Positions 55,080-61,626 of a stretch of DNA of 64,000 nt are shown piece by piece. Positions within the stretch are counted from its first letter, which is position 1, and the number at the start of each line of letters is the position of its first letter. The translations under genes and the position numbers were made by a program. The notes below the pieces were generated by a model. That model was not told the DNA's origin and did no database searches. It was given only the letters and a program-made list of their open reading frames with translations. The DNA is from Corynebacterium sp. P3-F1 (GTDB lineage: Bacteria > Actinomycetota > Actinomycetes > Mycobacteriales > Mycobacteriaceae): positions 930,001-994,000 of the forward strand of contig NZ_CP129965.1 of NCBI RefSeq assembly GCF_030503635.1, given 5' to 3'.

Positions 55080-56387
55080 ATGACCCTCAGGTCCAAAACT
55101 CAGGTGACCGCCTGCGCGGCAGCCGCCCTTACGGTTGGAATGGTCGGCGCAGTAGCCGCCGCTCCAGCCCACGCGCAGTCATCTCAGTCTTCATCGCAGC
55201 TGGCGCAGCGCTTCGTCGACAACGGAGACCCCATGCGGCCTGTTGCCCCGTACGACGGCACGCTCTACCGCAGTGACCTGCCCCATGTTGAACCGTCAGG
55301 CGAGCCCGGCACCGTTCTGGCCGAAGTACCCCTGGACCCAAAGGTCGGGCTCCCCAATGCCGCCGAGCAGTACCGCATCGCGTACACGACCACAGACAAA
55401 CTGGGAAAGCCCGCAGTCGCCACCGCCGCGGTTTTCCTGCCCCGCGGCGAGCGCCCAGACAGCGGCTGGCCAGTTGTCGCCTGGACCCACGGAACAGTCG
55501 GACTGGGCGACGAATGCGCCCCGTCCATCAACCCGCGCATTCCACGGGACGTGGAGTACCTGGGCAGGTGGCTCGACCTCGGATACGCGATCGTAGCGCC
55601 GGACTACGTCGGCCTCGACACCCCCGGGCTCCACAGCTACCTCAACGGTAAGCAGTCCGCGGTTGAATCCGTCGACTCCGTAGCTGCCCTGCACAATATG
55701 AAGGCCACCAAAGACAAGAACGGGCCGGTCCTGGACAAGAAATGGGCGGTCATCGGTCAATCCCAGGGCGGAGGCGTCGCCCTACACGTCGCCCACCGCG
55801 CAACCGAGCTCAGCCAGAAACTCGGCCTGGACTACCGCGGTGCGGTGGTGACAGGAGCGCCCGCCTACATCGAAGAGTTCATCACCAAGCTCGGCCCCTC
55901 CTTCCCGCCAGTTCCTCTGCCCGCCGGAATGCAGGTGTACGGCCTGTACATCCTGGGCGCGGTGCGCGAAGCCTACCCAGACATCGACTTCGATTCAGCT
56001 CTCACCGACGAAGGCCGGCGGATGATCGCCGCGGCGCAGCACGGCTGTTACTACGAAGTCGAAGACGCGGTCCGGAATGTCAATCTCACCCGCGCTTTCA
56101 AGAAGCCGCTTAGCGACGTCCCCGGCGCAGACCGCGCCATCCGCGAATTCATGGCGACCCCTGTCTCGGGTTACGACAAACCGGTGTTCATCGCCCACGG
56201 ACTCAAGGATGTCGACATGCCGGCCCCCATCGGCATGGCCTTGAACTCGGACATGTGGCTGCGCCAATTCATCGGCGCAGAGAAGAACAGCAAGGTGGAG
56301 GTTCGTTGGTACCCGACCGACCATGACGGAACGGTCAATGCCTCGACCCAGCACTCCGTTCCGTTCCTGCAGCAAATCATGCGTTAG
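55080..56387 (+). CDS. Secretory lipase (LIP family)
   Basis: Exported triacylglycerol or ester hydrolase. 435 residues, signal peptide MTLRSKTQVTACAAAALTVG…AHA-QSS. Alpha/beta-hydrolase features: WPVVAWTHGTVGLGDECAPS, WAVIGQSQGGGVALHVAHRA with the nucleophile Ser, FIAHGLKDVDMPAP with the acid, and RWYPTDHDGTV with the His. Similar lipases scavenge host skin lipids in lipid-loving corynebacteria. AGTGGGAG precedes ATG 55080. A bidirectional terminator follows. Confidence 0.9.
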   Translation: MTLRSKTQVTACAAAALTVGMVGAVAAAPAHAQSSQSSSQLAQRFVDNGDPMRPVAPYDGTLYRSDLPHVEPSGEPGTVLAEVPLDPKVGLPNAAEQYRIAYTTTDKLGKPAVATAAVFLPRGERPDSGWPVVAWTHGTVGLGDECAPSINPRIPRDVEYLGRWLDLGYAIVAPDYVGLDTPGLHSYLNGKQSAVESVDSVAALHNMKATKDKNGPVLDKKWAVIGQSQGGGVALHVAHRATELSQKLGLDYRGAVVTGAPAYIEEFITKLGPSFPPVPLPAGMQVYGLYILGAVREAYPDIDFDSALTDEGRRMIAAAQHGCYYEVEDAVRNVNLTRAFKKPLSDVPGADRAIREFMATPVSGYDKPVFIAHGLKDVDMPAPIGMALNSDMWLRQFIGAEKNSKVEVRWYPTDHDGTVNASTQHSVPFLQQIMR

Positions 56388-56455
56388 CACCGCCCCAGAT
56401 CGGGTACCGGCCCAGTGCGGGCATCGACCCGGGCGGGTACCGCCTGGAACGCGGC

Positions 56456-56481
56456 GAGGCACGGCGATGATGCCGTGCCTC
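56456..56481. terminator. Bidirectional terminator between lipase and OPT genes
   Basis: GAGGCACGGC-gatgat-GCCGTGCCTC is a perfect ten-base stem followed by GTTCATTTC, standing between convergent genes. Confidence 0.75.
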
Positions 56482-56531
56482 GTTCATTTCATGCCCTCGT
56501 ACAGCGCCTCGAGTCCGTACGGGGACTCAGG

Positions 56532-58541
56532 TCACTTCGACCGGTCGACAGCTGCCATTTTCTCCGCGGCAACCGCATCGGCTGGCGCAATGATAGGCAG
56601 GTCCTTCGCAGCCTTGGCAGTGCGGCTGTAGATGAACACGATTGCGGCCGTGAAGAGGACGCCACCGACCAGGCTGGTCCAGGCGTTCTCCTCGAAGATC
56701 TCCAGCGGGCTGTCACCCTGGGCGGCGGCAATGATGCCCGCGTTGACCACACCGAAAAGCGACTCACCGACGATGAGGCCGGTAGCACCGAGAGTGCCCA
56801 TGCGGATCGCGGACTCCGGGTTGCGCTGGTGGGATGCCCAGCGGTTGTAGAAGTGGCCGATGATCGCGCCCAACGGCACCATCACGGTGACGCTGACGGG
56901 CAGGTACATGCCCATGCCCACGGCCAGCGGAGGCAGGGAGTACTTCTTGTCCGTGGTGGCAGTGAGAATCTCATCGACGATGATCACCGCAGTGCCGATG
57001 GCGGCGCCGAGGAAGATCAGATTCCAGTTGAGGGAATCGTCGAAAATGCCGGTGGCCACCGACGACATCAAGGCGGCCTGCGGCGCGGCCAGCGCATCGG
57101 GGCCGGCCCCCTCCATGCCCTGGAAACCGAAGCCGGTCAGCATGAGGTGCAGCACCGGCGGGATGACCACGGAACCGAAGAGCACACCAATGACCAAAGC
57201 GACCTGCTGTTTCCAGGGGGTCGCGCCGACGAGCTGACCGGTCTTGAGATCCTGCAGGTTGTCGTTGGAAATGGTCGCGATGCCGAAGACGATCGCCGCA
57301 GTGAAAAGTGTGTAGGCCACCAGGGAGGTCGCACTCGCGTCGGTGCCAGCCATGAACGCGGCGATGACCAGAGCGGACGTGATCACGGCGATGATGCCCA
57401 CCGAAGAGATCGGCGAGTTCGACGCACCGATCAAGCCGGCCATGTAACCGCAGACCGAAGCGATGACCAGACCGACAACCAGAATGAAGATCACGGAGAT
57501 CGCGGTCAGGCCGAACGCGTGCTCGTGAATATCGGTGCCGCGCTGGAAATCCCACAGCAAGAAGCCGATCGGGAACATGGACAGCAAGATCACACCGACG
57601 ACGATCGGGAACGGGATGTCCTTCTCCGTGACATCCACCTCCGTGCCGGCCGCGCGCTTGCGCGAGCTGGACAGGGAGGCGCTCACGCCTTTGACCACGG
57701 GGCCCGCGATCTTCACCAGGGTCCACAGCGCCGCGACCGCCATGGTGCCCACGCCGATGAAACGGATCTCCGAGGCGAAGGTGGTGGATACGATCTCGGA
57801 GAGGTCGGTCACGGAGCCGTCGATAAGCGCGGATGTGCGCCACGGAAGCAACACGAAGAAGGAGATGACCACGCCGACGAGCATTGCGATACCGACCGTC
57901 ATGCCCACGAGGTGGCCCACGCCGATCAGCGCGAGGGAGAGCGATCCGCCCAGCATGGTCGCGCCCTTGGCGAATTTGAATGTTCCCGCGATCTCGCTGG
58001 CCGCGGCCTTCATCGCTGCGAGCAGACCGTAGAGTGCAGAGACGATGCCGCCGATGACGATGATGCGGAGGCCCTTGATATTCTCCTCGTTATGCGGGTC
58101 ACCGTCGCCGACCCGCAGCACCTCAGCCGCGGCCACGCCCTCGGGGTAGGGCAGGTCCGAGCCCGTGACCAGCGCGCGGCGTAGCGGGACCGAGAACATC
58201 ACGCCCAAGATTCCGCCGAGGGCGCACACCAACGCAGTCGTCCAGAACGGGAAGCCCTGCCAATAGCCGATCATCACCAGACCCGGCAGCACAAAGATGA
58301 TCGCGGACAAGGTTCCCGCCGCCGACGCGATCGTCTGCACAATGTTGTTCTCCTTCACATTGTGCCCGGCGAATTTGCGCAGGACAGCCATGGAGATGAC
58401 CGCCGCAGGGATGGACGTGGCAAACGTCAAGCCCACCTTCAGGCCCAGATAGACGTTCGCCGCGGTGAACACGAGCGTGATCAAGCCGCCGATGATGATT
58501 CCGCGCAGCGTGAGCTCGCGCAGTTCCGTCCGATTATCCAT
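56532..58541 (-). CDS. OPT-family oligopeptide transporter
   Basis: Polytopic inner-membrane importer of peptides or metal chelates. 669 residues from ATG 58541 with about 15 hydrophobic helices (LRGIIIGGLITLVFTAANV; TFATSIPAAVISMAVL; AALWTLVKIAGPVVKG; TALVGGVLFTAAIVFIY). The NVYLGLKVGLTFATSIPAA start and QTIASAAGT segment are OPT hallmarks. Short Lys/Arg-rich loop near residue 305. Divergent from the M20 peptidase gene 104 bases away, so peptide uptake and cleavage may be linked. Confidence 0.92.
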   Translation of the reverse strand: MDNRTELRELTLRGIIIGGLITLVFTAANVYLGLKVGLTFATSIPAAVISMAVLRKFAGHNVKENNIVQTIASAAGTLSAIIFVLPGLVMIGYWQGFPFWTTALVCALGGILGVMFSVPLRRALVTGSDLPYPEGVAAAEVLRVGDGDPHNEENIKGLRIIVIGGIVSALYGLLAAMKAAASEIAGTFKFAKGATMLGGSLSLALIGVGHLVGMTVGIAMLVGVVISFFVLLPWRTSALIDGSVTDLSEIVSTTFASEIRFIGVGTMAVAALWTLVKIAGPVVKGVSASLSSSRKRAAGTEVDVTEKDIPFPIVVGVILLSMFPIGFLLWDFQRGTDIHEHAFGLTAISVIFILVVGLVIASVCGYMAGLIGASNSPISSVGIIAVITSALVIAAFMAGTDASATSLVAYTLFTAAIVFGIATISNDNLQDLKTGQLVGATPWKQQVALVIGVLFGSVVIPPVLHLMLTGFGFQGMEGAGPDALAAPQAALMSSVATGIFDDSLNWNLIFLGAAIGTAVIIVDEILTATTDKKYSLPPLAVGMGMYLPVSVTVMVPLGAIIGHFYNRWASHQRNPESAIRMGTLGATGLIVGESLFGVVNAGIIAAAQGDSPLEIFEENAWTSLVGGVLFTAAIVFIYSRTAKAAKDLPIIAPADAVAAEKMAAVDRSK
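57818..57828 (-). repeat. GCTTATCGACG motif copy
   Basis: Exact copy in the OPT gene, sense; Leu-Ile-Asp-Gly. Confidence 0.85.
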
Positions 58542-58645
58542 GTCGAACCTTTCTAACGGTGTGTTTGCAGGAATATTACTTCCTGCGGGAACTTCACCCC
58601 AACCGTGCATACGCCGCTTTTCCAGGCGCTGGTACGTTCGAGGTC

Positions 58646-60052
58646 ATGAGCACTTTCGAACCGAACCGCGAACGGATCTTCAACGACCTTTCCGCACTCG
58701 TGTCCTTCAACTCGCCCCACTCGGTGCCGGAACTCGCCGACCAGCACGCGGCCGCCGCCGACTGGGTGGCCAGCGCGCTCGCCGAACGGGGACTCGAGGT
58801 GGAGCGCCACGCAACGGTGGACAACGCCGACGCCATCATCGCCCGCAAGCACGTCAGCGACGACGCGCCGACCGTCCTGCTCTACTCCCACTACGACGTC
58901 GTCCCGGCCGGCGACCCATCCGCATGGACAGCCGACCCCTTCACCCTCACCGAGCGCGACGGCCGCTGGTACGGACGCGGTGCCGCAGACTGCAAGGGCA
59001 ACGTCGCAATGCACCTCGAGGCACTACGGCTTATCGACGCTTCCGGCGGCACCGACGCCAACCTCGTCCTCCTCGTCGAAGGCTCCGAGGAGCTCGGCGG
59101 CGGTGGCCTGGAAAAGCTGATCGAGGAGAAACCGGAACTCTTCGCGGCCGACATCATCCTCATCGCGGATTCCGGCAACGTGGCCGTGGGCACGCCGACT
59201 CTGACCACCGCCCTGCGCGGAGGCGCCCAGCTCAAGGTCACGGTGGAAACCCTCCGCGGCGCCATCCACTCCGGCACCTTCGGCGGCCCCGCCCCGGACC
59301 CGGTCGCGGCGCTCATCCGCACTCTCGATTCGCTTCGCGACGACTCCGGCCGCACCACCATCGACGGCCTCGGCGACGCCTTGTCCGCCACATGGCCTGG
59401 CGAGCCCTACACCGCCGATGCGTTCCGCAAGGATGCCGGCGTACTCGACGGTGTCTCCCTCATGGGCGACATCGACAACGGAGGCGAGAACGCCTCCGAC
59501 ATGGTCTGGGCCCGCCCAGCCGTCACCGTTATCGGCTTCACATCCACCCCGGTCAGCGAGGCCGTCAACGCCATCATCCCGCGCGCCGAAGCCCAGCTGA
59601 ACCTCCGTGTCCCCGCCGGCATGGACCCCGCCGCAGCCGCCGATGCCCTGAAGCAGCACCTCATCGACCACACCCCATGGGGCGCCAAGGTCGAGGTAGA
59701 GATCTTCGACATCAACCACGGCTTCGCCACCGACCCCTCCCGCCCCGCCATCGCCCTGCTCGGCGAGTGCCTCGAGGAGTCGTACAAGGAGGCCTCCACC
59801 TCCGACTCCGCGCCCGCTGCCTCCGAACCCGCCGCCTCCGCGTCCTCCGACCTGGTCACCGTCGGCTCCGGCGGTTCCATCCCGCTGACCGCGACCCTGC
59901 AGAAGCACTTCCCGGACGCTGCCATCGCCATGTACGGCGTAGAAGACAACAACGCTGGCATCCACTCCGTCGACGAGTCAGTCCATCCGTTCGAGATCGA
60001 GCGTGTCGCCGTCGCCGAGGCAAAGTTCCTGCAGCGCGTGACCTCGCTGTAG
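58646..60052 (+). CDS. M20-family dipeptidase/peptidase
   Basis: Zinc amino- or dipeptidase. 468 residues from ATG 58646. Metal ligands: YSHYDVVPAGD (His, Asp), GRGAADCKGNV (Asp), VEGSEELGGGGL (Glu pair), IADSGN (Asp) and the His near the end (NNAGIHSVDESV). The lid domain follows LRGGAQLKVTVETLRGAIHSG. A Ala/Ser/Pro-rich loop (STSDSAPAASEPAASASS) is inserted before the last metal ligand. Divergent from the OPT transporter, consistent with use of imported peptides. Confidence 0.92.
   Translation: MSTFEPNRERIFNDLSALVSFNSPHSVPELADQHAAAADWVASALAERGLEVERHATVDNADAIIARKHVSDDAPTVLLYSHYDVVPAGDPSAWTADPFTLTERDGRWYGRGAADCKGNVAMHLEALRLIDASGGTDANLVLLVEGSEELGGGGLEKLIEEKPELFAADIILIADSGNVAVGTPTLTTALRGGAQLKVTVETLRGAIHSGTFGGPAPDPVAALIRTLDSLRDDSGRTTIDGLGDALSATWPGEPYTADAFRKDAGVLDGVSLMGDIDNGGENASDMVWARPAVTVIGFTSTPVSEAVNAIIPRAEAQLNLRVPAGMDPAAAADALKQHLIDHTPWGAKVEVEIFDINHGFATDPSRPAIALLGECLEESYKEASTSDSAPAASEPAASASSDLVTVGSGGSIPLTATLQKHFPDAAIAMYGVEDNNAGIHSVDESVHPFEIERVAVAEAKFLQRVTSL
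59029..59039 (+). repeat. GCTTATCGACG motif copy
   Basis: Exact copy in the M20 peptidase gene, sense; Leu-Ile-Asp-Ala. Confidence 0.85.
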
Positions 60053-60173
60053 CTTCCCGCAGCCTGCCCCGGTGGGCCTGCCTGCCGGGACCGCACCTCC
60101 ACGCCCGCGCCGCACCCTTCCACGCTGGCGCCGCCCGATCGGCGCCCCAGACGGCCCGTCGACGAACAACAAT

Positions 60174-60246
60174 CCAAATGCAGCTACCACCTTGCAGCTA
60201 AAGCCCCTTTTGAGCCGCTTAGCTGCAAGGTGGTAGCTGCATTTGG
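60174..60246. repeat. Perfect 28-base inverted repeat
   Basis: The arm at 60174-60201 (starting CCAAATGCAGCTACCACC) is exactly complementary to 60219-60246, with a 17-base spacer. It would fold into an uninterrupted 28-bp hairpin. It stands 121 bases after the M20 stop and ~200 bases before the leader peptide. No T-run follows, so it is not a plain terminator. Confidence 0.9.
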
Positions 60247-60433
60247 TGTTTAGGGCGCGCTTGAGACTCGGTCGGCCGCGTTGGGGCGCATCCCAATCCG
60301 TTCCACATACCGGGAAAGTGAGAGTTTTTCTTCGAGATTGGTTTTGCCGCACTGAGCAGCACATATGCAGAAACTCGGGGAGATACGGAAAATATGATCT
60401 CCGAAATGTGTTGCGCGTCACCTTCGGTGCCGT

Positions 60434-60439
60434 TAATGT
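60434..60439 (+). promoter_or_regulatory. -10-like box before the leader peptide
   Basis: TAATGT ends seven bases before the leader ATG at 60447, so the peptide would be translated from a leaderless mRNA. Confidence 0.4.
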
Positions 60440-60446
60440 CTCAGTC

Positions 60447-60521
60447 ATGCGTAAGCCGATTCTTCTACGAGCCCTAGTACTCAAGGTGGTACTACAGGCC
60501 ACCGACCCCAACGCGGAGTAA
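60447..60521 (+). CDS. Possible Leu/Val-rich leader peptide
   Basis: 24 codons beginning MRKPILLRALVLKVVL, with 5 Leu and 3 Val in the first 16 residues, ending DPNAE. It is placed before a folded leader and a gene that resembles the regulatory domain of isopropylmalate synthase, which makes a Leu-controlled attenuator likely. The codons sit partly in a small AGTAC/GTACT hairpin (60476-60493). No experimental support. Confidence 0.5.
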   Translation: MRKPILLRALVLKVVLQATDPNAE

Positions 60522-60596
60522 CCGACTCCCCGCGGCGTGGGGCAGTGGTCGTTAACCACCCAGTACAGCGAGTCGGTACAACCCCACACACTCCGC
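60513..60596 (+). promoter_or_regulatory. Multi-hairpin leader, possible attenuator
   Basis: Nested pairings: GCGGAGT (60513-60519) with ACTCCGC (60590-60596); CCGACT (60522-60527) with AGTCGG (60571-60576); inside, CCCC/GGGG (60528-60542) and GTGGT/ACCAC (60545-60559). The outermost arm overlaps the last codons of the leader peptide, so ribosome position there would change the fold ahead of the next RBS (AGAAGGAC). Confidence 0.5.
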
Positions 60597-60617
60597 GAAA
60601 CGTAGAAGGACACCGAC

Positions 60618-61217
60618 GTGTTTTCCACCTCGACTCAGAACACGACCAACACGACCGACACCACCTCCACCCGCTTCACCCACACCGCTGACCAGCCCAC
60701 CGATGTCGAGCAGATGTCGGCTCCGATTGCCCAGACGCCGATCCAGACCGTCGAGCGCGACCCGTTCCAGATCCGCTTCGACTCACCGCGCCGCTTGCCG
60801 CGCGAGCTGCGCGAGGAAGCAATGGGCATGAGCTGGTCTCTGTTCAGCGCCACGTACGCTCCGACCCCGCCGGTCAAGATCTCCGGAATCGAGTCGCGCC
60901 GGGATAATTGGTGCTACACTACTTACACCGCGGATATCACCCGCACGTCGAAGACTTTCCCTCCTCAGACCACTCACCACGAGGTCACGGCCTCTGGCCC
61001 GGCGCACGCGTTCGCGGCGATGCTGGCTGACGAGGGCCGTTACATCGAGATCCTCGAATTCCACCAGTTCCAGCTGCACGAGGCCACCTTCACCGCCATC
61101 AAGGCCGCACACCAGATCAACGAGCGCTGCACCGCATGGGCGGTCGGATTCGGTGCGACGAGCGAAACCTCCATCGCCGCGGCAATGGCGTCGGGCGCAC
61201 AGCGTATCTACGGCTAA
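60618..61217 (+). CDS. Stand-alone LeuA-regulatory-like domain protein
   Basis: 199 residues from GTG 60618 (AGAAGGAC upstream). The first ~45 residues are Thr/Ser-rich and disordered. A middle part (RDPFQIRFDSPRRLPRELRE) is unknown. The C-terminal ~90 residues (HEVTASGPAHAFAAMLADEG, IEILEFHQFQLHEATFTAI, CTAWAVGFGATSETSIAAAM) follow the allosteric domain of 2-isopropylmalate synthase, which binds leucine; no catalytic barrel is present. Together with the leader it suggests a leucine-sensing or LeuA-partner role. Inference. Confidence 0.7.
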   Translation: MFSTSTQNTTNTTDTTSTRFTHTADQPTDVEQMSAPIAQTPIQTVERDPFQIRFDSPRRLPRELREEAMGMSWSLFSATYAPTPPVKISGIESRRDNWCYTTYTADITRTSKTFPPQTTHHEVTASGPAHAFAAMLADEGRYIEILEFHQFQLHEATFTAIKAAHQINERCTAWAVGFGATSETSIAAAMASGAQRIYG

Positions 61218-61626
61218 GCGCAGTCCGCAATGATGCGTGGCCTGAGAGGTTGAGACTGCTGGGCCTGAAGGGCTGAGGTTACCGGGGAATGCTGACTCGG
61301 AAACCAAATCGCATGCGACTGCACGTAGGTCGAACTAAATAGGTAGACTGCAAACGTTGGCTGCGCCTGCGATGACGCGCCTTTTTAATTTGGTTTTACG
61401 TTTTCCCAAGTTGGCAGGGTGTTTTCTCGCCCGCGCGCTGTCGGCCCATGCTCGTTCCGGTCGGATCACACTCGGATCACGTTCGGTTCGCCGGTGGGCT
61501 GGCATATTTTTTGACCCTGCTGTCTACGGGGCTTCACACGGTGGCTTTCCACACTGTTGGAAAACACTGTCGTAGAGCACTGTCGGACTCGTGGCTGGGA
61601 TTTGAACTTGGGAGGGCCGTGACACC
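61218..61626. other. 409-base AT-richer gap before mrpA
   Basis: Lower GC than the rest of the window. Features: TAGACT (61346-61351), a plausible -10; a tandem CGGATCAC pair (61457-61475 region); a T-rich tract (TTTTTAATTTGGTTTTACG) near 61382. No protein-like frame. Likely the mrp operon control region. Confidence 0.5.

Larger units (their letters stand above)
60053..60617. other. 565-base region with hairpin and structured leader
   Basis: Contains the 28-base inverted repeat, an AT-rich stretch (60301-60440) with the leader promoter, the leader peptide and the folded leader. No full-size gene. Confidence 0.65.
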
